Below, one piece after another: positions 1 to 7,801 of a stretch of 64,000 nucleotides of DNA. The position numbers and the translations under genes are program-made. Every line of letters begins with the position of its first letter. Position 1 is the stretch's first letter. The notes under the pieces were generated by a model. That model saw only the letters and a program-made list of their open reading frames with translations, made no database searches and was not told the DNA's origin. The stretch comes from Bradyrhizobium sp. Arg816 (GTDB lineage Bacteria > Pseudomonadota > Alphaproteobacteria > Rhizobiales > Xanthobacteraceae), in assembly GCF_029989365.1 (NCBI RefSeq), contig NZ_JAPRAQ010000002.1:496001-560000 (forward strand), given 5' to 3'.

Positions 1-409
1 GTATCCACCGCGTTGTCGTGGGAAGTTGGAGCCGGACTAACCGAGGAAGCATCCACGTCGCCGGTCGCTGCGTGGCTGAGCGCGTTGCCCACGTTGGGAC
101 TGGAGTAGCCCGCAGTGCCGCTTATGGTATGCCCGGTCGATAGGGTGCCGCCGCATAACCTTTCGAGCCGGTGGCCGCAGTTCCACTCGCCGCCGAGCCG
201 CCACCCTGCTGGATGGGGTGCGACATGCACTTGATTGCGAATAGAACATTGGTGAGCGAGCCGAAACGCCTGAAGATCCGACGAGCAAGAACATTCACAT
301 TAAATTGCCAACCACAACACTGCCCCGGAACGGCCAATTTGGGCACAGTGCTGCGCTGCCGTTGGAATTTTCTTCGGGAACGTTCGGTGGTGGCGTTGCT
401 TGGAGAGCA
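1..409. other. left edge, no certain gene
   Basis: No reading frame here has a convincing start and family. One minus-strand frame running off the left edge from about base 135 uses mostly G or C at third codon positions and encodes a Ser/Thr/Ala-rich tail, so the end of a gene lying outside the window is possible. This is too weak to call as a gene. Confidence 0.3.
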
Positions 410-661
410 ATGACTAGCACGACCGTAGTTCTCATTCCCGGCATGCTGAAGGCGCTTCGCCTGGTGCGCGTCTACGGCTTTATGGTCGAGCGCAGAGACG
501 GCCTGTATTATCCCGGCAGCAACCAGCCGGCATGCTCGAAGGCTTTGGCAGAGAAGATGGTTGAAGGTGGCTGGCTGGTGAAACACGGAGAGCGTTATCA
601 GCCTACAGAGAAGGGTTGGCATGCAGGAGAAGCCGGTTCGAGGTCACTTCGGTGGCTGTAG
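410..661 (+). CDS. hypothetical protein, 83 aa
   Basis: I do not recognise a family. The frame from the ATG at 410 encodes a compact basic protein with a central stretch in which short helices alternate with turns (LAEKMVEGGWLVKHGERYQP), reminiscent of a small winged-helix or DNA-binding fold. That similarity is inference only. A longer in-frame start at 305 adds 35 residues of low-complexity sequence and is less likely. The 3' end overlaps the end of the convergent small basic gene (598-792), so one of the two ends may be an artefact of local rearrangement. Confidence 0.45.
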   Translation: MTSTTVVLIPGMLKALRLVRVYGFMVERRDGLYYPGSNQPACSKALAEKMVEGGWLVKHGERYQPTEKGWHAGEAGSRSLRWL

Positions 662-792
662 CCCATGAACTCGCCCGACGTTCTGTCCCGCTTTGTATAG
701 CCGGTAACGCCGCCAATTGTCGTCTTGGTCTGTGACCGCTTCTTCACTGCGCCCTTGCGGGCGTTGTCGCCGGTCGGTTTATTGACTGCCAC
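598..792 (-). CDS. small basic rhizobial protein with altered C-terminus
   Basis: The N-terminal two thirds (MAVNKPTGDNARKGAVKKRS, then QTKT and TSGEFM) matches a short Lys-rich protein that I recall as widespread in rhizobia; its function is unknown. The start is GTG at 792 with GGAGG four bases upstream. In the copies I remember, the sequence after GEFM continues as a Lys-rich tail. Here it switches at about base 664 to an unrelated Ser/Pro-rich stretch that overlaps the convergent gene. This suggests a truncation or a recombination junction. The recollection of the family is not checked against a database. Confidence 0.6.
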   Translation of the reverse strand: MAVNKPTGDNARKGAVKKRSQTKTTIGGVTGYTKRDRTSGEFMGYSHRSDLEPASPACQPFSVG

Positions 793-897
793 GTATCCTC
801 CGCTGGTTGTCTCTCGTTATTAAAGGCGCCGCGTAACGAGCAGTTCCAACCTGAGGAACGAATCGGCTCAGAGTAAATTGAATCGCGGTTCTGTTGC

Positions 898-1260
898 GTG
901 GAGTTGCGTATGCGTCAGTCCCGATGGACCCCATCCATCGTCCCGGCCGATGAACCGACCGTGTATCTGGTGGCGGACGACTTCGGGCGTGCAGGCAGTG
1001 CGTGGCGCGAAACAGACATGGAGACGGCGGATCTCGAGACCGTCATTCAGGATCTACTCACCGGCGAGTATCGACGGCCGATCAGGGTTATTGCCTTCAA
1101 CACGTCGGAGCACTGGTCAGAAGACGTTTCCGAGGACGTTGCTCGCGAAATCCAGCACCGGTGCAATCTGCAGCTCACCGACATTCCTTCGCATCTCCAG
1201 GAATTCGTCGATCGCTACGCTGCCCAGGACACCCGGCAGTACAGCTTGCGCCTGGTGTAG
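898..1260 (+). CDS. hypothetical protein upstream of LigD-like ligase
   Basis: A 120-residue acidic protein with no recognised domain. It starts at GTG 898 or ATG 910. It contains the stretch TVYLVADDFGRAGSAWRETD followed by a Leu/Ile-patterned helix, and ends only 3 bases before the DNA ligase start. The two are therefore almost certainly co-transcribed. I recall proteins of this kind next to ligase genes in Bradyrhizobium. A role connected to the ligase is inference from position only. Confidence 0.7.
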   Translation: MELRMRQSRWTPSIVPADEPTVYLVADDFGRAGSAWRETDMETADLETVIQDLLTGEYRRPIRVIAFNTSEHWSEDVSEDVAREIQHRCNLQLTDIPSHLQEFVDRYAAQDTRQYSLRLV

Positions 1261-1263
1261 ACC

Positions 1264-2184
1264 ATGGCCTTTCAACGAAAGAAGCCTGAAGCGCTCGGCG
1301 TCAAGGCGCCCTTCCCCGGCTTCGTTGAGCCGGCGCTGGCGTTCTCGATCGACCGCGTGCCGGCAGGCGGGCGATGGATTCACGAGATCAAGTTCGACGG
1401 GTATCGCGTCCACGTTCATCTCGCCAACGAAGCAGTGAAGGTTTTCACCCGCCGCGGTCACGACTGGACCCGCCGCTTCAAGAAGGTCGCCGACGACGCC
1501 TGGCACATCAAGGCGAGCTCGGCCATCATCGACGGCGAGATCGTGGTGCCGGCCGCCGATGGCAGCACCGATTTCTCCGTCTTGCAGAACGAGCTAAAGG
1601 GCACCTCGACTAAGATCGTACTCGTCGCCTTCGACCTGATGTATCTCAACGGCAGGGACATCCGGAAGGTGCCGCTATTCGAGCGCAAGGCCGCGCTGAA
1701 GAAGATCATCACCGGCAGCGACGTCCAGTTCAGCGAGAGTTTTGAGATCGACGGGGGCGAGATGTTTGCCCATGCCTGCAAGGTTGGGCTCGAGGGCGTC
1801 GTCTCCAAGGTGCGCGACAGCGTCTACCCGGTCGGCCGCAGCAATAATTGGGTCAAGAAAACCTGCGCCCAACGCGAGACGCTGACAATCGCCGGCTTTG
1901 CGCTCGACGAGGGCAAATGGGACGGCATGTACCTCGGCCGGCGAAAGGGCGAGGATCTGGTTTATGCCGGCAAGGTCGATCACGGCTTCGACAAGACATC
2001 CGCAGCCGAGCTGCGTAAGAAGCTTCAACCGCTCGTCCGGAAGACCCAGCCCTACGCGAAGAGAATTGCGCACAAAGGCATCTGGGTCGAACCGAAGCTG
2101 CTGGCAGAGATCGAGTACCGCGCGAAGTCCGCCGAGGGGAAAGTACGGCATCCGTTCTTCAAGGGGCTGCGCGAGGACCTGTAA
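1264..2184 (+). CDS. ATP-dependent DNA ligase, LigD ligase-domain type
   Basis: A 306-residue ATP-dependent DNA ligase of the kind used in bacterial non-homologous end joining. The adenylation motif EIKFDGYR lies at residues 41-48, with Lys43 expected to carry AMP. Motif IV (EGVVSK) and motif V (WVKK) follow, and the C-terminal hundred residues fit the OB-fold half. The polymerase and nuclease modules of full LigD are absent, and no ku gene is visible in this window, so the protein is a stand-alone ligase, as in LigC-like or minimal LigD proteins. It would seal nicks or joined ends in the cytoplasm. It follows the preceding unknown gene by 3 bases. Confidence 0.93.
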   Translation: MAFQRKKPEALGVKAPFPGFVEPALAFSIDRVPAGGRWIHEIKFDGYRVHVHLANEAVKVFTRRGHDWTRRFKKVADDAWHIKASSAIIDGEIVVPAADGSTDFSVLQNELKGTSTKIVLVAFDLMYLNGRDIRKVPLFERKAALKKIITGSDVQFSESFEIDGGEMFAHACKVGLEGVVSKVRDSVYPVGRSNNWVKKTCAQRETLTIAGFALDEGKWDGMYLGRRKGEDLVYAGKVDHGFDKTSAAELRKKLQPLVRKTQPYAKRIAHKGIWVEPKLLAEIEYRAKSAEGKVRHPFFKGLREDL

Positions 2185-2264
2185 TGGCGCGGCGATCGGT
2201 GGTAAAATTTTTCAGCCCCCTCTTGAAACTAAAATCAGCTTTGCTAATTTTTTTGTTGCCATTT

Positions 2265-2364
2265 GACGATGGCGTCCGGGCGCCTGAAGGGCCCGGGCCA
2301 AGAGACGGGCACCGGTTGTGTCCGGTGCCGCTCGTAGACATCTTGCTCTTAGGAGGATTTGGCT
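2265..2364 (+). promoter_or_regulatory. ROSE-type RNA thermometer
   Basis: The leader contains a GC-rich hairpin around 2277-2297 and a perfect stem (GGCACCGG at 2308-2315 with CCGGTGCC at 2322-2329). A 3' hairpin follows in which TTGCT (2343-2347) faces the Shine-Dalgarno AGGAGG (2351-2356). This UYGCU-versus-AGGA arrangement just before an Hsp20 start is the hallmark of ROSE elements in rhizobia. They melt on heat shock and free the ribosome site. The structure was paired by eye. Confidence 0.85.
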
Positions 2365-2823
2365 ATGCGCACCTACGATTTTGCTCCCCTCTGGCGCTCG
2401 ACCATTGGTTTCGACCGCCTTTTCGACCTCGCAGAAACCGCTCAGCGGGCCGGCGACGACAACTATCCACCCTACAACATCGAACGTCTCGCCGACGATC
2501 GCTACCAAATTTCGCTGGCGGTGGCGGGTTTCTCACCCGAGGATATCGTCATCACCGCCGAGCAGAACGTGGTGACGGTTGAAGGCAGCAAATCCGACCA
2601 GACCGAGCGTGATTTTCTCTATCGCGGTATCTCGCATCGCGCCTTCAGGCGCCAGTTCAGCCTGGCCGAATATGTCCAGGTGAAAGGCGCCGCGTTCGAC
2701 AACGGCTTGCTGACCATCGAACTCGTTCGCGAGATCCCGGAAGCCATGAAGCCCCGTCGGATTGCGATCGGCGACGCCTTGGCCGGCAACATGCGAAAGC
2801 TGGAGGCCAAAGCCGCCGCCTAG
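2365..2823 (+). CDS. Hsp20 family small heat-shock protein
   Basis: A small heat-shock chaperone that holds unfolded proteins in soluble oligomers for later refolding by DnaK and ClpB. The 152 residues comprise a short N-terminal arm (MRTYDFAPLWRSTIGFDRLF), an alpha-crystallin domain with the signature stretches YQISLAVAGFSPEDI and AFDNGLLTIEL, and a C-terminal tail. The ATG at 2365 is eight bases after AGGAGG and is preferred to the in-frame TTG at 2359. The N-terminus is of the class A type found in Bradyrhizobium. Translation is probably controlled by the ROSE thermometer immediately upstream. Confidence 0.95.
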   Translation: MRTYDFAPLWRSTIGFDRLFDLAETAQRAGDDNYPPYNIERLADDRYQISLAVAGFSPEDIVITAEQNVVTVEGSKSDQTERDFLYRGISHRAFRRQFSLAEYVQVKGAAFDNGLLTIELVREIPEAMKPRRIAIGDALAGNMRKLEAKAAA

Positions 2824-2888
2824 CGCTGTCGCCCTTGGAGCCGCGCGACGTGCGGCTCCATCCGTTCGTCACTGAAAAGGAGAGGACC

Positions 2889-3212
2889 ATGCGGCCGACG
2901 ACCGCTGACGACAACGTTTTCGATTTCAACGCTCTTCTTCATCCCGGCGCAGTGTTTCAAGCACCGAGAGACGTGCTGGATCATCCGGCCCTGACGTTGG
3001 CCGAGAAGCGCGCAATTCTGGCATCATGGGCGTCCGACGCGTCCACGATCGCCTCTTGCCCGTCGATGCGCGCACCTGCCGGCCTCAAGAAGCCGGTTGC
3101 GATCGACGAGATCTTGGACGCGTTGTGCGCACTAGACGGTGGCCCCCGAACGCCACCCGGCGGAAAGCCTTACCGTCTCCGTTCGACCGAACGTGCGGCT
3201 GCGGCGGCGTAG
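2889..3212 (+). CDS. hypothetical protein, 107 aa
   Basis: Not assigned to a family, although similar proteins occur in rhizobia as far as I recall. The segment VLDHPALTLAEKRAILASWA (residues about 27-46) is helix-rich and acidic/basic amphipathic. The C-terminus is Pro/Arg rich and ends in Ala repeats. The ATG at 2889 is preceded by AAAGGAGAGGA. It lies 65 bases after the Hsp20 gene on the same strand and is followed 13 bases later by another small gene, so all may share a stress-related transcript; that is inference. Confidence 0.75.
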   Translation: MRPTTADDNVFDFNALLHPGAVFQAPRDVLDHPALTLAEKRAILASWASDASTIASCPSMRAPAGLKKPVAIDEILDALCALDGGPRTPPGGKPYRLRSTERAAAAA

Positions 3213-3225
3213 TTTCGGAGGCCAG

Positions 3226-3453
3226 ATGATGATGGACGAGAACCTGGCACGCCTTCGTGCCCATCACAACAACATCAGCCGCTACCGCCGGCTCCTCCGT
3301 ACCAAGTTTCTGCCTTTGGAACGCCAGTTTATCGAACGGCGACTTTCCGAGGAGGAGGCCGCTCTGCAAAGCCTTTCCGCTTCGACCTTCCCGATCGCCT
3401 TCAAGGAGCCAAGGCTTGGTCCACCGATGCCTGTTGCAGACGTGAGGCCATGA
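3226..3453 (+). CDS. hypothetical protein, 75 aa, helical
   Basis: A small, highly charged helical protein. Residues 4-45 form an amphipathic stretch (LARLRAHHNNISRYRRLLRT, then LERQFIERRLSEEE), which suggests a helical hairpin or a coiled coil. There is no membrane segment and no recognised catalytic motif. Three successive ATG codons (3226, 3229, 3232) could serve as the start. It follows the previous small gene closely. I recall similar short proteins in Bradyrhizobium and Rhodopseudomonas with unknown function. Confidence 0.75.
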   Translation: MMMDENLARLRAHHNNISRYRRLLRTKFLPLERQFIERRLSEEEAALQSLSASTFPIAFKEPRLGPPMPVADVRP

Positions 3454-3579
3454 GCACGACCGCTAACCCGAGCCGACCGGGCTCGGGCTCGTTCCCTCGC
3501 TCCTCGGGAGGTTCTTCGTGCGCGAATATTGAAGACTCTGGCTGCGGATGGCGTATCATCGGCCGTGGAGATTTCAGGG

Positions 3580-3789
3580 ATGGCTATCTCGACCAACGAG
3601 CGTCCGATGTGTCCTGTGTGCAAGCACGGGATGGCCTTGGCGCGCATCTCTCCCGGCCCCAGCGGATTCAATGAGCGCACCTTCGAGTGCTCGACTTGCG
3701 AGCGTACCGAAGTGGTCCGCTTCGCCGTGGATCCGATGCAAACTGACGCGGTTGGCTGGCTCGCCGGCGAACTGAAGCCGCCAAACTGA
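3580..3789 (+). CDS. small zinc-ribbon protein
   Basis: A 69-residue protein with two Cys pairs, CPVC near residue 11 and CSTC near residue 37, the pattern of a zinc ribbon. The C-terminus WLAGELKPPN resembles the end of the protein at 38012-38290 (WLQGDLHPPK), and both carry one Cys pair before and one after a 20- to 30-residue loop, so they are probably paralogues. The function is unknown; zinc ribbons of this size often bind nucleic acid or partner proteins. The start at 3580 is preferred because the upstream extension in the same frame is poor coding sequence. Confidence 0.75.
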   Translation: MAISTNERPMCPVCKHGMALARISPGPSGFNERTFECSTCERTEVVRFAVDPMQTDAVGWLAGELKPPN

Positions 3790-3930
3790 AGTTCGCGAGC
3801 CCGGCCCTAGGACCTATCCGGGCCGTGGCGTGAAGTGCGGAAGGCAAGGGCCGTATGCCGGCCAAATCCGCGTGATGCGGCTCGCATCTCCCGGCGCTTG
3901 ACATGGCAACTATGAATTGAGGAGGCGAGA

Positions 3931-4146
3931 ATGGTCCTGATAGGACTTGGCGCCCTGCTTGTTCTCGGCGGAATCTTGTACATGGCACGCGCTACTATTT
4001 GGCGGGGATCGCTTAGTCGACCCGCTGGCGATACACTGGAGCCGACGCGGCGCGGCGTGGGATTCTTGGGGGTCGGAGCGAACTGGCCGGGCATTCTCCT
4101 TTTGGCAATCGGTGTCCTTCTGTTGGTATTGGGGGCCGGCCTCTAG
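3931..4146 (+). CDS. small two-segment membrane protein
   Basis: A 71-residue protein with a hydrophobic segment at the start (LIGLGALLVLGGILYMA) and another at the end (ILLLAIGVLLLVLGAGL), joined by a basic loop. This predicts a helical hairpin in the inner membrane. AGGAGG lies about nine bases before the ATG. No family is recognised. It is the last plus-strand gene before the minus-strand prophage block. Confidence 0.75.
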   Translation: MVLIGLGALLVLGGILYMARATIWRGSLSRPAGDTLEPTRRGVGFLGVGANWPGILLLAIGVLLLVLGAGL

Positions 4147-4337
4147 GCTAAGCCAGCCGCCGAGCTGCCGCCCTGGATGACAAGATAGTATCGGCGCTTC
4201 AGCCGATGGCTTGTGGTTGTAACGGCGTTTTGGAGACGATCGAGGTCCGCATCTCTTTAGCAATCGCGAGCAATCGCTAATTCAGGGCCATCGGGTTCCG
4301 CGTTTCCGTGTTCAACCTCGACTGTTCGGACTTGAGA

Positions 4338-4799
4338 TCATCCGAGATATGAGACGTCCTTTGCCCGCGATGCCAGTTCACCCTCCACCTTGTCGATCTC
4401 AGCTTGGTTGCGCTCAATGAAGGCAGCGAGCTCATCCCGCGACATCTCAGAAAGTGCCTTCTGTTGTGACGAGCTATCCTTGCGAGTTGGCGCGATGTGA
4501 CCTGCCCGGTCCAGCACCTTGATCGAAAGGTCGGCCCGAACTCGAGCACTAACGCTTTCATCCTGGAGAAGTGACTTCGCCACTCGATAAGCAAGCGGCG
4601 CGCCGACCACAGCCAGATCGAGCTGGATCGATTCCGAAATTGCAGATGCGACCGCGGGCAGCCGCATTGTCTTATAGACCGACTTGGGATGATAGCCAGC
4701 CAGTTCCGCGGCTTCCTCGGGGCGTTTTCCCTCATTGACGATAAGGCGCACCAATGCTCGCTGCTGTTCAGAAAGATCGTAAGCCGCAATGGAAGGCAT
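4338..4799 (-). CDS. phage terminase small-subunit-like protein
   Basis: A 153-residue protein whose first 60 residues (DLSEQQRALVRLIVNEGKRP and following EAAELAGYHPKSVYKTMRLP) form a helix-turn-helix. This is typical of phage small terminase subunits, which recognise the packaging site on phage DNA. The C-terminal half is a charged helical region, compatible with oligomerisation. The start at 4799 has AAGGAG seven bases upstream. It begins one base after the stop of the upstream virion gene, so translation is probably coupled. No large terminase or portal gene is present here, so the locus is a remnant or a satellite. A general DNA-binding role is the alternative. Confidence 0.65.
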   Translation of the reverse strand: MPSIAAYDLSEQQRALVRLIVNEGKRPEEAAELAGYHPKSVYKTMRLPAVASAISESIQLDLAVVGAPLAYRVAKSLLQDESVSARVRADLSIKVLDRAGHIAPTRKDSSSQQKALSEMSRDELAAFIERNQAEIDKVEGELASRAKDVSYLG

Positions 4800-4800
4800 C

Positions 4801-7707
4801 TCAATCTCCTTGACTCTCGCGTGACGCATTCGCAGCTGCGATCAGACGGCGCAAGTCGATGTTGTACTGGGGCAGGTTCGGATTCTTCACGGGCCGCTCC
4901 AAGAGGAATGCAGCCACGTTTGGATCGAACCAAGCCATGTGAATGATCTCGTCAGCATTCTGCTTGTTCGAAGGTAGCATCTCGAGGAGCAACTTGAACC
5001 GCTTGATCAAGCCACCGCCGGCGAGATCGCCTTTGAAGTGGCGAACGGCAAGTTGGGCCCAACCGGGAATGTTGAGTTTCTCGGCCGTATCGCTGCCGAC
5101 GGAAGCCCGCTTCTCAGCTTCCTTGAAGTACGACAGGATCTTGTGTGCCTGGCGCAGGTTGTTCATCTCTTCAGGGGAAAAGGTCTTCGCGAGCAGCGCT
5201 TCGTTGTCCTTGAACTCCTTCGCGAGACGAGCGAATTGGACTTCCAGGGTCTCACCGATCTGGCGGGTGCCTTGGACCTTGTCGGCGAGGACCTCGGACA
5301 CTGCTGCCTTCCAGCCTCTCAGAGCCTGCGGGTCGCTCTTTATGAGCGCATTGATTTCGTCGAGCTTTGCGTCCGCGCCGTACTTGCTGCCCAAGAACTT
5401 CTGAGCCACGCTACGCGGATCCTCGCGGAGCAGCGTGCCGACGGCCGATCGATCAATTTCAGCTTCCGTTGCTTTGCGTGCTGTGCGGGCAGCCTCGAGA
5501 TCCGCCCTTGCTTGCGCTGACATCTGCTCTCCACGCCGCGCGGCGGCGGTGATGTCGTCGAACTCACCTCGCACGGCGGGAAACTGAGCCAAGACATCCG
5601 CGTGATTCTGGGACCATGCGTTTGCACGGATCGAATTGACCGTTCCGTCGGGATTCAGCGCTGATTTGGCGAAGTCTGCACGAAGATAATCGCGAAGTGC
5701 GGCGTGGCCGGCCTCTGCGGCGGGCGATCCTTCAAGCGCGCGTGGAACCGTGGCCGCGGTCTCCCGAGACGCCAAGAACCTGCCGGCCGTGTCGCTCGGC
5801 GGGTTCGCGCCGCGATTGAGCTCGCCGTCAGCATTCTGGCCGCCGCGGTCTAGCTCTTTAGTGAACTTCGCCATCTCGTCGTTGCGCTCGGGACGGAAAC
5901 GCTCGGCGAACTGGCCATAGTTGGCGTTGGCCTCGGCGTAGCCCGGAGCTTCCTCGATCGTGCGGTTCACCGCGCGCCGGAGCACTTGCAGGTTGTCGGC
6001 CAGGTCGAAATTGCCGCGGGCTTGGGCCTGCTGATGCGCCGGACCGATGAATTTGCGAAGGTCGGCCAGATCGCCGCCGAGGGCTGTGCCAGGCCCGCCA
6101 ACATTGATCATTTGCCCACTTTCCGGCGGGTGTTCCACTATCTGCGGCCGGAGCGCATTTAGACGTCGCATGAAGTCTTCCGGAACTGTGCCCGGCGCCA
6201 AGTTGTTCGCGCTTCCGCGAATGCGATCGATGGCCGCGAAGACACTGTCTGCCGGAAGCTCCTCGGCCCGGCCGGGGGCGCTATCGAACAGGCGGTTCTT
6301 CTCGGCGCGAGCCGGCACGTAGGTTCGGTCCACAAGTGCTTCGTCTAACCGTCGTGAAGCATTCGCTTTAACCTCGCTGTTTGCGAGTGCGCCGAACGGC
6401 TCGCCTTGAACTGCCCGGATCCGATCAACAGCACGAGTCGCATCTTCCCTCTGCAAAATGTCGCTCTCCGCGGCGCCCATACGTTCTTCACGCACCTGCG
6501 CGGCGCGGCGCATGACTGAGCTCAGGTCCGCTTCCGGGTCCCGCATGGACTCCACGCGCTCGGCGGCCTCGGCCTTCACGTTCTGGTCTCGCTTGATGAA
6601 ATCCGGCGACGTCTCGAGGCGAGCTCGATGCTCAGCCGTTATCAGACCCGGATCCCCGGACAGCAGCCCGGAAGTCGGCATGGCGGAGCTCTGCAACGGC
6701 GTGGCGCCTGCCTCGGTCGGCCTCGCCAGAGCCGCCGCGTTCTCGCGGACATCTTGCGCCAATGCCCGCGGTGCTCCCGATGCTGCGGCTTGGATCTTCG
6801 TAGCCGCGCGATCGACGTCAGCCATAATGAACGGCGCTTTGGTGTTCGGATTGAGCGGGATGGGCGCCGGCGCTGAGGCAAATGTCTTGGACGCCAAGTT
6901 GCGGATCGTGCCAGCAAGCCCTTCCACGGTGCCCTGGAGAGTGTTTGCACCCGCGCCCCCGACGAGAGGAGCGAGAATGTTCGCTGTGGTCTTGATCCAA
7001 TCTCCGCCAACAGGATGTTCAGGAATGAAGTCGTCCGCGGCATTGACGGCGACGCCGGCACTTATGCCGCCGATGGTATCTCCGACGAGTGTTCGCGCTG
7101 GCGCCTCAGTGTATAGCCTGGCCATGTGATCGAGGACGCGGCCGACTGCCGTATCCGAACGTGCTGCGGCCTCGGCCACCTGCGGCGCGCGCTGCGCCAG
7201 CATGGCGCCGGTGCCGGCGGCTTGGGTCCCGAACCGGTTGACGTCATAGGCAAGCTTCTCACTTCGCGACATAGTCGCTGGATCGATGCCGGGAAGGACC
7301 GAGGTAGCCTTCTCGACCAGCTTGGACGCCGGGATCGCGGGCGCGATGTTCGTGCCGAAGACCTTGTTGATGCCGCCGGTGACGAGGTTCTGCGCGCCGG
7401 CCGCGAGATCGAACGGACCGGTGACGATGTCGGTGAGGCCCTTGCCGACACCTTGGGCGCCAACGGTGAAGTCGCGCACGGCGCCGCCGACGCTGCTCGG
7501 GAGGAGCGACGCGGGGCGGTCGATCGGCTGCGGCGCTTCGGGAGTGACGTAGAGGCGCCCCGCTGCGGCCGCGTTCTGCGCACCGAGACCGGGCGCCGGG
7601 GGCGCGGCCGCAGCCGGAACGCTCGCGAGCGCGCGCTGAATGTCTGCCGGCGTGAAGTCGTCGGGGAATTCGTGCTGCTGACCTTCGAAATCGACTAGCT
7701 GGGGCAT
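4801..7707 (-). CDS. large phage virion protein, probable DNA-ejection type
   Basis: A 968-residue protein beginning with a short structured motif (LVDFEGQQHEFPDDFTPADI, residues 4-23) that I associate with phage internal or ejection proteins. An Ala/Pro linker, Gly/Ala-rich hydrophobic stretches between residues 80 and 270, and then a long helical, strongly charged region follow. This layout fits virion proteins expelled with DNA from podovirus-like particles to cross the cell envelope. The exact function is inference; no enzymatic motif is evident. It lies between the tail fibre gene (upstream) and the small-terminase-like gene. An in-frame start at 7719 is less likely than 7707, which has GGAG upstream. 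Confidence 0.7.
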   Translation of the reverse strand: MPQLVDFEGQQHEFPDDFTPADIQRALASVPAAAAPPAPGLGAQNAAAAGRLYVTPEAPQPIDRPASLLPSSVGGAVRDFTVGAQGVGKGLTDIVTGPFDLAAGAQNLVTGGINKVFGTNIAPAIPASKLVEKATSVLPGIDPATMSRSEKLAYDVNRFGTQAAGTGAMLAQRAPQVAEAAARSDTAVGRVLDHMARLYTEAPARTLVGDTIGGISAGVAVNAADDFIPEHPVGGDWIKTTANILAPLVGGAGANTLQGTVEGLAGTIRNLASKTFASAPAPIPLNPNTKAPFIMADVDRAATKIQAAASGAPRALAQDVRENAAALARPTEAGATPLQSSAMPTSGLLSGDPGLITAEHRARLETSPDFIKRDQNVKAEAAERVESMRDPEADLSSVMRRAAQVREERMGAAESDILQREDATRAVDRIRAVQGEPFGALANSEVKANASRRLDEALVDRTYVPARAEKNRLFDSAPGRAEELPADSVFAAIDRIRGSANNLAPGTVPEDFMRRLNALRPQIVEHPPESGQMINVGGPGTALGGDLADLRKFIGPAHQQAQARGNFDLADNLQVLRRAVNRTIEEAPGYAEANANYGQFAERFRPERNDEMAKFTKELDRGGQNADGELNRGANPPSDTAGRFLASRETAATVPRALEGSPAAEAGHAALRDYLRADFAKSALNPDGTVNSIRANAWSQNHADVLAQFPAVRGEFDDITAAARRGEQMSAQARADLEAARTARKATEAEIDRSAVGTLLREDPRSVAQKFLGSKYGADAKLDEINALIKSDPQALRGWKAAVSEVLADKVQGTRQIGETLEVQFARLAKEFKDNEALLAKTFSPEEMNNLRQAHKILSYFKEAEKRASVGSDTAEKLNIPGWAQLAVRHFKGDLAGGGLIKRFKLLLEMLPSNKQNADEIIHMAWFDPNVAAFLLERPVKNPNLPQYNIDLRRLIAAANASRESQGD

Positions 7708-7801
7708 CGATCGCTCCAATTGCTGAAGTGCATTGCCTCGTTAGTCGGGTGCGTCTTTCTAACTCCGAGGATCTCCGAGACTGGTTCGATCTGGCCCGCC
7801 A

